From Streptomyces aureocirculatus (lineage in GTDB: Bacteria; Actinomycetota; Actinomycetes; Streptomycetales; Streptomycetaceae), in the NCBI RefSeq assembly GCF_000720475.1, contig NZ_JOAP01000034.1, positions 1-64,000 on the forward strand: a stretch of 64,000 bases of DNA, in the 5' to 3' direction. Shown piece by piece: positions 36,775-48,071 of this stretch (position 1 is its first letter; the number at the start of each line of letters is the position of its first letter). The position numbers and the translations under genes were made by a program. The notes beneath the pieces were generated by a model. The model was not told the origin of the DNA and did no database searches. It was given only the letters and a program-made list of their open reading frames with translations.

Positions 36775-37989
36775 CTACTTCACCCGTACCTCCAAGATCT
36801 TGTCGTCGCCCTTCTCCGGCGTCCCCCGGGAATCCGTCTCGTTCGTGACCAGCCACAGCTTGTCGCCGCCCGCGGCGACCACCGTGCGAAGGCGGCCGTG
36901 CTTCTCGGTGAGGAAGGCCTCCGTCTCGGGCTCGCCGCTCACACCGCGTACGGGGATACGCCAGAGGCGCTGCCCGCGCAGGCCCGCCATCCAGACCGAG
37001 CCCTCGGCGTAGGCGATGCCGCTGGGCGAGGCCTCGGAGGTCTTCCACTGAGCAACCGGGGCGTGGAAGTCCCCCGAGTCGCCGTCGCCCTTGCCCTCGA
37101 CCTCCGGCCAGCCGTAATTGTCGCCGGGCGTGATCTCGTTCAGCTCGTCCCAGGTGTCCTGGCCGAACTCCGCGGCCCACAGGCGCTTGTCCTCGTCCCA
37201 GTCCAGGCCCTGGACGTTGCGGTGGCCGTACGAATACACGGGGGAGTTGCCGAAGGGGTTGTCCGGGGCGGGCTCGCCGTCCGGGGTCAGGCGGAGGATC
37301 TTGCCGCCGAGAGACTTCTTGTCCTGTGCGAGGTCCGTCTCGCCGGTCTCGCCCGTGCCCGCGTACAGCATCTTGTCCGGTCCGAAGGCGATCCGGCCGC
37401 CGTTGTGGATCACACCCTTGGGGATGCCCTTGAACACCGTGTCGGGAGCGCCGAGTTGCTGTCCGGAGGGCTTCTTCTCGTCGTACAGCATCCGGGCGAT
37501 GCGGTTGTCGGACTCGGTGGTGAAGTACGCGTACACCTGGTGGTCGGAGGCGTACGTCGGGGAGAGCGCGAGGCCCATCAGGCCGCCCTCACCGGCGGCC
37601 GCGACCCCGGGGACCGAGCCGACCTTCGTCTTCTTGCCGGTCCCGCCGTCGACACGGGTGATCGTGCCCTCGTCGCGCGAGGACACCAGGAGATCGCCGC
37701 CGGGCAGCGGGGCCAGGCCCCAGGGGGACTTCAGGTCCGTGGCGAGCGTCTTGGTGACCTCGGCCGAGCCCTTCTCCGGTGGTGCCCCGGCACCGTCACC
37801 CGGGCTTTCACCCGAAGGGGACGCCCCGGACTCGGCGGAGCCGGACTCCGCGCTCTTGCCGCTCCAGGGCCCGTCGCCGTCGTCGTCGGACGAGCATCCG
37901 GTGGCCAGGAGCGCGGCGACGGCCAACACAGCGGTGACGGCGGCACGTTGTGAACGGCGGACACGGTGGGTAAGGACAGAACTCAGCAC
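36775..37989 (-). CDS. PQQ-dependent glucose/sorbosone-type dehydrogenase, lipoprotein
   Basis: Extracellular lipoprotein of about 404 residues. The lipobox LLATGC is at about residues 28-33, followed by a Ser/Gly/Glu-rich spacer and a six-bladed beta-propeller of the soluble glucose dehydrogenase (GSDH) family from about residue 75. Propeller markers are SPWGLAPLPGGDLLVSSRD, GEGGLMGLALSP, VIHNGGRIAFGPD, YSYGHRNVQGLDWD and GDNYGWPEVEG. The family oxidises sugars with PQQ, although many homologs lack proven activity. GTG 37989 was chosen (AAGGGA upstream) over ATG 38031, which would lengthen the signal sequence. Confidence 0.86.
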   Translation of the reverse strand: MLSSVLTHRVRRSQRAAVTAVLAVAALLATGCSSDDDGDGPWSGKSAESGSAESGASPSGESPGDGAGAPPEKGSAEVTKTLATDLKSPWGLAPLPGGDLLVSSRDEGTITRVDGGTGKKTKVGSVPGVAAAGEGGLMGLALSPTYASDHQVYAYFTTESDNRIARMLYDEKKPSGQQLGAPDTVFKGIPKGVIHNGGRIAFGPDKMLYAGTGETGETDLAQDKKSLGGKILRLTPDGEPAPDNPFGNSPVYSYGHRNVQGLDWDEDKRLWAAEFGQDTWDELNEITPGDNYGWPEVEGKGDGDSGDFHAPVAQWKTSEASPSGIAYAEGSVWMAGLRGQRLWRIPVRGVSGEPETEAFLTEKHGRLRTVVAAGGDKLWLVTNETDSRGTPEKGDDKILEVRVK

Positions 37990-38187
37990 GGTCAGGATCC
38001 CTTCGACGCGGCGCTTCTCCTGTTCATACACCGCAGCCGCCCCTCAGGTTCCCCACCACCGCGCCCAATTTGGATCCGCAATTCCGATCCGCCCGCGATC
38101 CGCTCCCGGATCGGCCCCGTGCGCCCCCGGTCGGCTCAGCGAAACGGCAACGGAGTGTCCGGGCACCGTGCGCCGGCGCCGCCGACC

Positions 38188-39198
38188 TCAGTCCCACGAC
38201 CCCCGTGCCGGCGGCAACGCCGCGAGCTCCGCCCAGTCCTCGGCCGTGAGCCGAAGCCCCGCCGCAGCCGCGTTCTCCCGTGCCCACCGCTCCCGCTTGG
38301 CTCCGGGCACCGGCACCACCTGCGGCCCCTGCCCCAGCACCCACGCGAGGGCCACCTGCGCGGGAGTCGCGCCGTGCCGTTCGGCCACCCGGCGCAGGCC
38401 CACCACGAGCGGCTGGTTGGCGGCCATCATCTCGGCGGTGAACCGGGGGTGCCTGGCCCGCAGATCGTCCGGCTCGAAGCCCTGCCCCGGAGTCAGCGTG
38501 CCGGTGAGGAAACCGTTCCCCAGCGGCATCGCCGCGAGCAGCCCCACGCCGCGCGCGGCGCACCACGGGAGCAGTGACTCCAGTGCCTCCGGAGACCACA
38601 CCGAGAGCTCGGCCTGCACCGCCGTCACCGGAAAGACCTGCTGGACGCGTTCCAACTGCCGGATCGTCGCGTCGTACAGGCCGGCGCGCGCCCCGGCGCG
38701 CTGTCCTGCCCTGCGGCCCGCCCGCGCCCCCACCGCGCACAGCCCGAGCGCCCGCACCTTGCCGGCCGTCACCAGGTCGGCCATCGCACCCCATGTCTCC
38801 TCGACCGGCACTTCGGGGTCGGCGCGGTGCAACTGGTAGAGGTCGATGGTGTCGGTCTGCAGGCGCCGCAACGAGGCGTGGCAGGCCCGTTTCACATAGC
38901 CGGGGCGGCCGTTGGCGACGATGTGCTGCTCACCGACGAGCAGTCCGCACTTCGTCGACACGAAGGCCTCCGCGCGGCGCTCCTTGAGGACGCGGCCGAG
39001 CAGCAGCTCATTGGTGAAAGGGCCGTACATGTCCGCCGTGTCCAGGAGCGAGGAGCCGAGGTCGAGCGCCGCGTGCACGGTCCGCAGCGAGTCGTCGCCG
39101 CGCTGCCGCGAGCCGGTGTACGCCCAGTGCATCGGCATACAGCCGAGTCCGACGGCACCCACCCCGAGCGCCCCGGCGCCGATCGTCCTGCGCTCCAC
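38188..39198 (-). CDS. Aldo/keto reductase
   Basis: NADPH-dependent reductase of 336 residues with a TIM barrel. The catalytic tetrad is visible: Asp and Tyr in LLDTADMYGPF, Lys in FVSTKCGLL and His in DLYQLHRADP. The cofactor-binding end includes VPVPGAKRERWARENAAA. A short Arg/Ala-rich insert (GARAGRRAGQRAGARAG) at about residue 160 looks lineage-specific. GTG 39198 follows GGGAGGG. The gene is divergent from a 2-hydroxyacid dehydrogenase. The substrate is unknown. Confidence 0.86.
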   Translation of the reverse strand: MERRTIGAGALGVGAVGLGCMPMHWAYTGSRQRGDDSLRTVHAALDLGSSLLDTADMYGPFTNELLLGRVLKERRAEAFVSTKCGLLVGEQHIVANGRPGYVKRACHASLRRLQTDTIDLYQLHRADPEVPVEETWGAMADLVTAGKVRALGLCAVGARAGRRAGQRAGARAGLYDATIRQLERVQQVFPVTAVQAELSVWSPEALESLLPWCAARGVGLLAAMPLGNGFLTGTLTPGQGFEPDDLRARHPRFTAEMMAANQPLVVGLRRVAERHGATPAQVALAWVLGQGPQVVPVPGAKRERWARENAAAAGLRLTAEDWAELAALPPARGSWD

Positions 39199-39304
39199 CT
39201 GGCCGTACCCTCCCCTGTCCGGTGATCTTCGTCCGGGCGGCCCCCAACGTAACCTCTGCGCCCGCGCGCGCCGCGTGCGGCCTGTGCGCACTAGCCTCCT
39301 GACC

Positions 39305-40255
39305 ATGACGACAGACGTGTGGCTGCCAGTGGAACCATCCGACGTGGACGGGCTGCCCGACGCCTCCGCAGCGGGCCTGACCTACCGCTTCTGGAACGGC
39401 GGCGCGGACTACCCCGCCGACCCCGCCGACTGTGTCTTCTACGGCGTTCCGTACCTGATCGACCCCGAGATCTGCGTACGCCCGCTGTCCAGGATGACCT
39501 CACTGCGCGTAGTACAGACGCAGACGGCGGGCGTCGACCACGTGCTGCCCGCGGTGCAGAGGCTCGCTCCGGGAGTGAGTCTGTGCAACGCCCGCGGGGT
39601 GCACGAGGCGAGCACCGCCGAACTGGCGCTGACGCTGACACTCGCCTCCTTGCGGGGCATTCCGCGCTTCGTGGAGGGGCAGCGGGTGCAGGAGTGGCGA
39701 CAGGGGTTCTATCCTGCGCTCGCCGACAAGTCCGTTCTCATCGTCGGCTACGGAGCGATCGGTTCGGCGATCGAGGACCGGCTCGCGGGTTTTGAGTGTG
39801 CGCGGGTGGCGCGCGTCGCGCGCTCCGAGCGCACAACGGAGCGCGGTCTGGTGCACCCGCTCGCCGAGTTGCCTCGACTGCTGTCCGAAAGCGACGTCGT
39901 CATCCTGTCCACGCCCCTCACCGAAGGGACTCGTGGCCTGGTCAACGCCGGTTTCCTGGGCCATATGAAGGACGGCGCACTCCTTGTCAACGTGGCCCGC
40001 GGTCCGGTGGTCGACACCAAGGCGCTCCTCGCCGAACTGGAGACCGGCCGCATCACCGCCGCCCTGGACGTGACCGACCCGGAACCGCTGCCTCCGGGGC
40101 ACCCGCTGTGGCAGGCCCCCGGCGTCCTCATCAGTCCGCACGTCGGCGGTCCCACCTCGGCTTTCGCCCCACGGACCAGGCGCCTCCTGGCCGCTCAGGT
40201 GAACCGCTACGCCGCCGGAGAACCCCTCGCCAACGTCGTCCTGACCACCTCATAG
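39305..40255 (+). CDS. D-isomer-specific 2-hydroxyacid dehydrogenase
   Basis: NAD-dependent dehydrogenase of 316 residues interconverting 2-oxo and D-2-hydroxy acids. The cofactor loop is VLIVGYGAIGSAIEDRL (about residue 145). The catalytic Arg is in LVNVARGPVVDTKAL, the acid in VTDPEPLPPGHPLW and the His in ISPHVGGPTSA. The substrate-recognition part (QTQTAGVDHVLP) is present. It differs clearly from serA at 48470-50074, being shorter and lacking ACT domains. It is divergent from the aldo/keto reductase over a 106-bp gap. Confidence 0.87.
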   Translation: MTTDVWLPVEPSDVDGLPDASAAGLTYRFWNGGADYPADPADCVFYGVPYLIDPEICVRPLSRMTSLRVVQTQTAGVDHVLPAVQRLAPGVSLCNARGVHEASTAELALTLTLASLRGIPRFVEGQRVQEWRQGFYPALADKSVLIVGYGAIGSAIEDRLAGFECARVARVARSERTTERGLVHPLAELPRLLSESDVVILSTPLTEGTRGLVNAGFLGHMKDGALLVNVARGPVVDTKALLAELETGRITAALDVTDPEPLPPGHPLWQAPGVLISPHVGGPTSAFAPRTRRLLAAQVNRYAAGEPLANVVLTTS

Positions 40256-40844
40256 CCAAGGGGCGCGGAAACGGTGGGGACCGGTTTCCGTACGCTCCGC
40301 AGCCGCCCGCGTGCGCCGCGTGTCTGTATTGACGCCGACAGTCACGCAGAGTAGAGCGACCCTGTCCCTGAGTGACGAGACTGGTGTATCGTCCCCGGCA
40401 AGGGGCTGCGCCGGGACATCGTCCGGCGCTGGGGATTGAGCAACAGAACTGCGTAGGGGGGCGACGGGCGATGCACGGCCTATGGGTGAACGATCCGACG
40501 CGGCGGGACGACCGCCGACGACTCTCGCGCACACCGACCCGCAGACACCGGCCACGTGTCCGGCGCCGTCACCTCCTGTGCCGGTCCGGCCGACGGGACA
40601 CACACCCGCAGAGCCGGCGACCGCCGGGCGCGGGCGGAGTGCTCGGCCACGGAGCGTGCCCGAGCGTGCCGCCTGCGAACTCACCGTGTGCGTCCCGCCG
40701 AAGGACCGCAAGGCGGATCAACGCCTACCGTACGGTGAGCCCGCCCTGCCGCGGCCCCGCACCGCGCCGCGCCACCACACCGGCCTTCGCGGCGACCCTC
40801 GCGCAAACCTTCGTACGGACCTTCGCACGGAGCGGAGCGGGTCG
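40256..40844 (+). promoter_or_regulatory. Long leader of the second GGDEF protein with promoter TTGACG-N17-TAGAGC
   Basis: These 589 bases hold no confident gene. A promoter-like pair, TTGACG (40329-40334) and TAGAGC (40352-40357) with 17-bp spacing, lies between GTCAC (40341) and AGTGAC (40371), half-sites that resemble BldD recognition. The frame of the GGDEF gene is open back to ATG 40482, but codons in 40482-40844 show weak third-position G/C bias, so I treat the segment as 5' leader. Confidence 0.5.
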
Positions 40845-43800
40845 GTGAGCGGGCAGTCGGTCTCCGTGACCGTCATGGAGAGCGGACTCAGGTCGCCGCT
40901 GCCGGCGCCGGGGACGCCGATGGCCCGACGCCCGGCCCCCGGTGCCGGCGGCGGACTCCTCTCGCAGGTCATGCTCCTGTTCGTCTGCGGCGCGTACGCC
41001 ACCGGATCCGCGCTCGGCTGGGGCTCGGACCGACTCGCGCTCATCATGGGCGACTTCGGCCTCAGCGCCGCCGCCGCGACCGCCGCCGTCTCCTGCTTCC
41101 GGTACTCCCGCACCCGGCGCAGCCGCTTTCGGCCCGCATGGCTGCTGTTCGCGCTCTCCTCCGCGATGGCGGCCTGCGGCAACGGCGTCTGGGGATGGTA
41201 CGAGGTCGTCCTCGGCAAGCCCGTGCCCAGCCCGGGCTACGCGGACCTGTTCTTCCTGTGCTTCGCGCCGCCCGCCATCATCGGGCTGCTTGTCCTCGCC
41301 AAGCGGCCGGTCACCAGGGCCGGCTGGGTGTGCCTCGGACTCGACGCCTGGCTCATCGGCGGCTCGCTGCTCACCCTGTCGTGGAGCCTCGCCCTCGCGC
41401 ACAACGCGCAGTTCGAAGGCCCGAGCGTCGCGCACGCCGCCCTGTCGCTCGCGTATCCGCTCCTGGACATCGCGCTCGTCAGCATGGTCCTCGCGCTGCA
41501 CTTCAAGCGCTCGTCGGCGAACCGCACGGCCGTGAACACCGCAGTCGGCGCCCTCGCCCTCACGGTGATGTGCGACGCGCTGTTCACCTCGCCGCTGCTG
41601 CACTCCAGCTACCGCTCGGGACAGCTCCTCGACGCAGGCTGGTTCGCGGGCTCACTGCTGCTCGCGTACGCGCCATGGGCGACGTCCGGGCACACCCGCG
41701 GCGGCGAGAGCACCACGCGCCAGGCATACCGGACGTACGCGCAGGAACGCCTCCGGGACGTACGGGTCCGAGGGCTCACCGACGTACGGGGCCGCGAGCT
41801 CGCCCCCGGCCGCGACCGTGACATCCCGGGCGGACGCGGCCATGAGATCTCGGACGGACGCGGCCATGACACCCCGGACGGACGCGGCCGTGATGTCACG
41901 GGCGGACACAGCCGCGACATGCCCACCGGGCTCCCCACCGCCATGCCCACCGGACGCGGCCGCGAGCACGACGGACGTGGCGCGCGGCCGGGCGAGCGGC
42001 AGAGCGAACGCCCGGCGGAGCACGGCGACGGCCGCGGACGGTACGCGACCACCCGGCCCATCGCCGGATCGCTCGCCGCCCTCACGCCCTACCTGGCCGC
42101 CGCCGTCTGCACGCTGGGGATCCTCTACAACGTCCTCAACGGCCGCAGCGTCGACGAGGTGGTACTGCTCACGGCAGGCACGGTCGTCCTCGCCCTCGTC
42201 GTGCGCCAGGGCATCATGCTGCTCGACAACATCACGCTCACCCAGGAACTGGCCCAGAAGGAGAACCACTTCCGCTCCCTGGTGCAGGGGTCGAGTGACG
42301 TCATCATGATCGCCGCGCCGAGCGGCATCCTGCGGTACGTCAGCCCCGCCGCCGCCGGAGTCTACGGCCGCGAGGCCGACGAACTCATCGGCTCCGAACT
42401 CGCCACGCTCATCCACCCGGAGGACCTCGGCCGCGTCGTCCACGAGGTGCGGCGCTTCCTCACCGCCAACCCGGTGGAGGAGCCGACGACCCGCATCGAG
42501 TGCCGCTTCAAGTCCGGCACCGGCGACTGGCTGAACGTGGAGTCCACGGTCAACCGACACCACGGCGGCCTCATCTTCAACAGCCGTGACGTCACCGAAC
42601 GCGTCCGCCTGCAAGCCCAGTTGCAGCACAACGCCGAGCACGACCCCCTCACCGACCTGCCCAACCGGGCACTCTTCACCCGCCGGGTCGCCGCCGCGCT
42701 CGGCGGTCGCAGAGTCACCGACCGGGGCACGGCGGTCCTCTTCATCGACCTCGACGGATTCAAGGCCGTCAACGACACGATCGGGCACCAGGCGGGCGAC
42801 GAGCTGCTCATCCAGGCCGCTCAGCGCCTCCAGGAGGCCGTCCGCACCTCGGACACCGCGTCCCGGCTCGGCGGTGACGAGTTCGCCGCCCTCATCGTCG
42901 GCGACGGCACCCGCGACCAGGCCGCGCGCGAGAAGCACATCTTCGAGCTCGCCGACCGGCTGCGGATCCGGCTCTCCCAGCCCTATGAGATCGGCGGCAA
43001 CGACGTCCGGGTCGCCGCGTCCATCGGCGTAGCCTTCGCCGAACCGGGCGTCGGCGCGGGCGAGCTGCTCCGCAACGCCGACCTCGCGATGTACCGCGCG
43101 AAAGCCGCGGGCAAGGGCCGCGTCGAGTTGTACGCGCCCCAGATGCAGGCCGACGTCGCCCGCAAGGCGGAACTGGCGACCCGGCTGCGCAGCGCCCTGC
43201 ACGACGGCGAGTTCGTGCTGCTCCACCAGCCCGTGGTCTCCCTGGAGACAGGCAGGATCACCTCGGTCGCCGCCCAGGCCCGCTGGCGCTCGGCCCAGGG
43301 CATCCTTTTCACGCCCGCCGAGTTCCTGCGCACCGCGGACGGCGGCGACCGCGCCGCCGAGCTCGGCCGCTGGCTCTTCGAGGAAGCCGTGAAGCAGGCG
43401 GCCGAGCGCGGCAGGACCGGCCACGCCGTGCCCGTCAGCGTGCGGGTCAGCGCGCGCCGTCTGGTGGACCGCTCGCTGCCGCTCGGCTCCGTCGAAGCGC
43501 TGCTGACCCGGCACGGCCTGCCCTCCGGCGGCCTCATCATCGAGCTGGCGGACAGCGACCCGAGCGTCCCCCTGGACGATCTGGAGCGCCGTCTCGCGTC
43601 CTTGCGGAGACTCGGCGTCCGCATCGCGCTCGACGGCTTCGGCAGCGGCTGCGCGGCGATCGGCGCGCTGCGCAGGCTCCCCGTCGACGTACTCAAACTC
43701 GACCGCGGACTCGTCGAGGGCGTCGTGGAGTCCGCGCGTCTGCACAAGATCACGTCCGGGCTGCTGCGGATCGCGGGCGACCTCGGCCTCCGCTCGGTGG

Positions 43801-44171
43801 CGGAGGGCGTCGATCTGCCCGAGCAGGTCACGGCCCTGCGCGGGATGGGCTGCACGCACGGCCAGGGCATGGCGTTCTCGGGACCGCTCGACGAGTACCG
43901 GCTGCGGCGCGCTCTGACGGTGGCGGAATATCCCATTCCGGTTGGTCCCGTCGGGGCCGTCCGGGTGGGCGCGTCCCTGGCCGAAAGCGTGGGCTACCGC
44001 GACGGTGCACCGATCCTCAAGGCGGCCTCGGTAGCGTACGGAGAGTCGGCGGCGCAGTTCGTCGGGCCCACCACGGCCTTCGGTGGCGCGGGCACCTGCG
44101 TGGCTGGGTCGGCGGCCGGTTCCACGTCCTACGCGCGCTCACATAATGAGACGCCCGTCCCACCTACTTGA
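40845..44171 (+). CDS. Membrane PAS-GGDEF-(degenerate EAL) diguanylate cyclase
   Basis: Protein of about 1108 residues. Several membrane helices come first (about 40-260), then a hydrophilic Gly/Arg/Asp linker with repeated GRGHD-like units, two more helices, a PAS domain ([20 protein letters not shown]), a GGDEF domain with intact GGDEF at 676-680, and an EAL-like domain. In the last, EAL is replaced by AAQ (about 809-811), LEITE by IELAD and DDFG by DGFG, so phosphodiesterase activity should be lost. It most likely makes c-di-GMP and uses the EAL fold as sensor. GTG 40845 follows AGCGGAG; ATG 40482 is an alternative. Its position matches SCO5511 by memory. Confidence 0.8.
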   Translation: MSGQSVSVTVMESGLRSPLPAPGTPMARRPAPGAGGGLLSQVMLLFVCGAYATGSALGWGSDRLALIMGDFGLSAAAATAAVSCFRYSRTRRSRFRPAWLLFALSSAMAACGNGVWGWYEVVLGKPVPSPGYADLFFLCFAPPAIIGLLVLAKRPVTRAGWVCLGLDAWLIGGSLLTLSWSLALAHNAQFEGPSVAHAALSLAYPLLDIALVSMVLALHFKRSSANRTAVNTAVGALALTVMCDALFTSPLLHSSYRSGQLLDAGWFAGSLLLAYAPWATSGHTRGGESTTRQAYRTYAQERLRDVRVRGLTDVRGRELAPGRDRDIPGGRGHEISDGRGHDTPDGRGRDVTGGHSRDMPTGLPTAMPTGRGREHDGRGARPGERQSERPAEHGDGRGRYATTRPIAGSLAALTPYLAAAVCTLGILYNVLNGRSVDEVVLLTAGTVVLALVVRQGIMLLDNITLTQELAQKENHFRSLVQGSSDVIMIAAPSGILRYVSPAAAGVYGREADELIGSELATLIHPEDLGRVVHEVRRFLTANPVEEPTTRIECRFKSGTGDWLNVESTVNRHHGGLIFNSRDVTERVRLQAQLQHNAEHDPLTDLPNRALFTRRVAAALGGRRVTDRGTAVLFIDLDGFKAVNDTIGHQAGDELLIQAAQRLQEAVRTSDTASRLGGDEFAALIVGDGTRDQAAREKHIFELADRLRIRLSQPYEIGGNDVRVAASIGVAFAEPGVGAGELLRNADLAMYRAKAAGKGRVELYAPQMQADVARKAELATRLRSALHDGEFVLLHQPVVSLETGRITSVAAQARWRSAQGILFTPAEFLRTADGGDRAAELGRWLFEEAVKQAAERGRTGHAVPVSVRVSARRLVDRSLPLGSVEALLTRHGLPSGGLIIELADSDPSVPLDDLERRLASLRRLGVRIALDGFGSGCAAIGALRRLPVDVLKLDRGLVEGVVESARLHKITSGLLRIAGDLGLRSVAEGVDLPEQVTALRGMGCTHGQGMAFSGPLDEYRLRRALTVAEYPIPVGPVGAVRVGASLAESVGYRDGAPILKAASVAYGESAAQFVGPTTAFGGAGTCVAGSAAGSTSYARSHNETPVPPT
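44119..44147 (+). promoter_or_regulatory. Candidate ilvB promoter TTCCAC-N16-CATAAT
   Basis: TTCCAC (44120-44125) and CATAAT (44142-44147) lie inside the 3' end of the GGDEF gene, about 58 bp before the leader peptide start. A/T-rich hexamers are rare here, and the spacing suits a vegetative promoter. Confidence 0.45.
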
Positions 44172-44204
44172 CAGGTGTGGCGGGCCGGAGGGAAGGTCAG
44201 AGCC

Positions 44205-44246
44205 ATGCGCACCCGAATTCTCGTACTTGGAAAGCGCGTCGGCTGA
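44205..44246 (+). CDS. ilvB leader peptide (13 residues, Ile-Leu-Val-Leu)
   Basis: A tiny reading frame, [13 protein letters not shown], is preceded by GGAAGG at 8 bp. Its centre is a run of Ile, Leu, Val and Leu, the amino acids made by the downstream genes. It ends 57 bp before a terminator-like hairpin with a U-tract. This is the classic layout of ribosome-mediated attenuation: stalling on scarce Ile, Leu or Val codons would prevent the terminator from forming and let ilvB be transcribed. Predicted leaders of this type have been described for actinobacterial ilvB; this one is identified from sequence only. Confidence 0.75.
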   Translation: MRTRILVLGKRVG

Positions 44247-44258
44247 AGCTGGGACGCC

Positions 44259-44340
44259 CCGGTCCGGACACCGGAGACCACCAGCGACCGCACCCGGCGC
44301 GCTCCCCTCGCTTGCCTCACGGCACGAGGGGTTTTTTGTT
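44259..44340 (+). promoter_or_regulatory. ilvB attenuator: pause hairpin and U-tract terminator
   Basis: A small hairpin CCGGT-N6-ACCGG (44259-44274) comes shortly after the leader peptide. It is followed by CCCCTCG (44304-44310) pairing with CGAGGGG (44325-44331), with an inner TGCC/GGCA stem and then TTTTTTG. Intrinsic terminators with a real U-tract are unusual in Streptomyces, which supports a regulatory role. Alternative pairing was not modelled. Confidence 0.72.
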
Positions 44341-44418
44341 GCACCGGAACCTGCCAAACCCTGGCAAAAACCCCGCGACACCCCCGCAAAGACCCTCAGC
44401 TTCGAGAAGAGAATGCCG

Positions 44419-46284
44419 ATGACCGAGCAGGCCACCGGGGCCCATCCGCAGCCGCGGCCCCGATCCTCTGGACCGCAGTCCGCCCCCGTCGAGCACGTCA
44501 CGGGCGCGCAGTCCCTGATCCGTTCTCTCGAGGAAGTCGGGGCCGACACGGTGTTCGGCATTCCCGGGGGCGCGATCCTGCCCGCGTACGACCCGATGAT
44601 GGACTCCACCCGGGTGCGGCACGTCCTGGTCCGCCACGAGCAGGGCGCGGGTCACGCGGCCACCGGGTACGCGCAGGCCACCGGCAAGGTCGGGGTGTGC
44701 ATGGCGACCAGCGGCCCCGGTGCCACCAATCTGGTCACGCCCATCGCGGACGCCCACATGGACTCCGTCCCGCTCGTCGCGATCACCGGCCAGGTGGCCT
44801 CCAAGGCGATCGGCACCGACGCCTTCCAGGAAGCGGACATCGTCGGCATCACGATGCCGATCACCAAGCACAACTTCCTGGTCACCAAGGCGGAGGACAT
44901 CCCGCGCACCATCGCGGAGGCCTTCCACATCGCGTCCACCGGGCGCCCGGGTCCGGTGCTTGTGGACATCGCCAAGGACGCGCTCCAGGCCCGCACCACC
45001 TTCTCCTGGCCGCCGCAGCAGGAGCTGCCCGGCTACCGCCCGGTGACCAAGCCGCACGCCAAGCAGATCCGCGAGGCCGCCAAGCTGATCACCGCCGCCA
45101 GGCGGCCGGTCCTGTACGTCGGCGGCGGCGTCATCAAGGCCGGGGCCACCGCCGAGCTGAAGGTCCTCGCCGAACTCACCGGGGCGCCCGTCACCACCAC
45201 CCTGATGGCGCTCGGCGCGTTCCCCGACAGCCACCCGCTGCACGTGGGAATGCCGGGCATGCACGGAGCGGTCACCGCCGTCACCGCGCTGCAGAAGGCC
45301 GACCTGATCGTCGCCCTCGGAGCCCGCTTCGACGACCGCGTCACCGGCAAGCTGGACAGCTTCGCCCCGTACGCCAAGATCGTGCACGCCGACATCGATC
45401 CCGCCGAGATCGGCAAGAACCGCGCCGCGGACGTCCCGATCGTCGGTGACGCCCGCGAGGTCATCGCCGACCTCGTCCAGGCCATCCAGGCCGAGCACAC
45501 GGCGGGCCACACCGGCGAGGCCGCCCGGTCCAGGTACGCAGCCTGGTGGACCGATCTGAACCGGTGGCGCGAGACGTACCCGCTCGGCTACGACCACCCG
45601 GACAACGGCCAGCTCTCGCCCCAGCAGGTCATCGAGCGGGTCGGCCAACTGGCGCCGGAGGGCACCATCTTCGCCGCGGGCGTCGGCCAGCACCAGATGT
45701 GGGCCGCGCACTTCATCCAGTACGAGCACCCCGCCACCTGGCTCAACTCCGGCGGCGCGGGGACCATGGGCTACGCGGTCCCCGCCGCGATGGGCGCCAA
45801 GGCCGGCCGGCCCGAGCGTACGGTCTGGGCGATCGACGGCGACGGCTGCTTCCAGATGACCAATCAGGAACTGACCACCTGCGCCCTGAACAACATCCCG
45901 ATCAAGGTCGCCATCATCAACAACGGCGCGCTCGGGATGGTCCGCCAGTGGCAGGCGCTCTTCTACAACCAGCGCTACTCCAACACCGTGCTGCACAGCG
46001 GCCCGGACGCGGACGGCAAGCAGCCGAGCGCCGGCACCCGCATCCCGGACTTCGTGAAGCTGTCCGAGGCCATGGGCTGCTACGCGATCCGCTGTGAGGA
46101 CCCGGCCGACCTCGACAAGGTCATCGAAGAGGCCAACGCCGTCAACGATCGCCCCGTCGTGATCGACTTCATCGTCCACGAGGACGCCCAGGTCTGGCCC
46201 ATGGTCGCCGCCGGCACCTCCAACGACGAGGTCATGGCCGCCCGGGGTGTGCGCCCCGACTTCGGCGACAACGAAGACGACTGA
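44419..46284 (+). CDS. ilvB: Acetolactate synthase large (catalytic) subunit
   Basis: TPP- and FAD-dependent enzyme of about 621 residues, the first common step of valine, leucine and isoleucine synthesis. The catalytic glutamate lies in [16 protein letters not shown]. The TPP/metal motif runs from [14 protein letters not shown] to [17 protein letters not shown]-binding segments include [17 protein letters not shown] 44419 lies 8 bp after GAGAAGAG; ATG 44413 is too close to it. ilvN follows after 36 bp. An attenuator precedes the gene. Confidence 0.96.
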   Translation: MTEQATGAHPQPRPRSSGPQSAPVEHVTGAQSLIRSLEEVGADTVFGIPGGAILPAYDPMMDSTRVRHVLVRHEQGAGHAATGYAQATGKVGVCMATSGPGATNLVTPIADAHMDSVPLVAITGQVASKAIGTDAFQEADIVGITMPITKHNFLVTKAEDIPRTIAEAFHIASTGRPGPVLVDIAKDALQARTTFSWPPQQELPGYRPVTKPHAKQIREAAKLITAARRPVLYVGGGVIKAGATAELKVLAELTGAPVTTTLMALGAFPDSHPLHVGMPGMHGAVTAVTALQKADLIVALGARFDDRVTGKLDSFAPYAKIVHADIDPAEIGKNRAADVPIVGDAREVIADLVQAIQAEHTAGHTGEAARSRYAAWWTDLNRWRETYPLGYDHPDNGQLSPQQVIERVGQLAPEGTIFAAGVGQHQMWAAHFIQYEHPATWLNSGGAGTMGYAVPAAMGAKAGRPERTVWAIDGDGCFQMTNQELTTCALNNIPIKVAIINNGALGMVRQWQALFYNQRYSNTVLHSGPDADGKQPSAGTRIPDFVKLSEAMGCYAIRCEDPADLDKVIEEANAVNDRPVVIDFIVHEDAQVWPMVAAGTSNDEVMAARGVRPDFGDNEDD

Positions 46285-46320
46285 GAGCCACCGAGAGCCC
46301 AGGAGAGGTACCACCCCGCC

Positions 46321-46854
46321 ATGACGCCCATGTCCAAGCACACGCTCTCGGTCCTCGTCGAGAACACCCCCGGCATCCTCGCCAGGATCGCCGCCCTCTT
46401 CTCCCGCCGCGGCTTCAACATCGACTCCCTCGCCGTCGGCGTCACCGAGCACCCCGACATCTCCCGCATCACCATCGTCGTGAATGTCGAGGGCCTGCCG
46501 CTCGAACAGGTCACCAAGCAGCTCAACAAGCTGGTCAACGTCCTGAAGATCGTCGAACTCGAACAGGGCTCGGCCGTGCAGCGCGAACTCGTCCTCGCCA
46601 AGGTGCGCGCCGACAACGAGACCCGCTCGCAGATCGTCGAGATCGTCCAGTTGTTCCGCGCCAAGACCGTGGACGTCTCCCCGGAGGCCGTCACCATCGA
46701 GGCCACGGGCAGCAGCGACAAGCTGGAGGCCATGCTCAAGATGCTGGAGCCCTTCGGCATCAAGGAGCTGGTGCAGTCCGGCACCATCGCCATCGGCCGT
46801 GGCTCGCGCTCCATCACCGACCGCAGTCTGCGCGCGCTCGACCGCTCCGCGTGA
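46321..46854 (+). CDS. ilvN: Acetolactate synthase small (regulatory) subunit
   Basis: ACT-domain subunit of 177 residues that activates IlvB and gives it valine feedback. The N-terminal ACT domain includes HTLSVLVENTPGILARIAAL and SRRGFNIDSLAVGVTEH. The C-terminal domain includes AKTVDVSPEAVTIEATGSSD and EPFGIKELVQSGTIAIGRG. The start follows AGGAGAGG (46300-46307). Length is standard. Confidence 0.96.
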   Translation: MTPMSKHTLSVLVENTPGILARIAALFSRRGFNIDSLAVGVTEHPDISRITIVVNVEGLPLEQVTKQLNKLVNVLKIVELEQGSAVQRELVLAKVRADNETRSQIVEIVQLFRAKTVDVSPEAVTIEATGSSDKLEAMLKMLEPFGIKELVQSGTIAIGRGSRSITDRSLRALDRSA

Positions 46855-46883
46855 CCGCGCTCCACCGGACCGCGCCACACTGA

Positions 46884-48071
<1,188 letters not shown>

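Noticed and set aside
44168..44173. TTGACA just upstream of the ilvB leader as a -35 element
   Set aside because: No -10 lies at 16-18 bp; the position 17 bp downstream is the ribosome-binding site of the leader peptide. The TTCCAC/CATAAT pair further upstream fits better.
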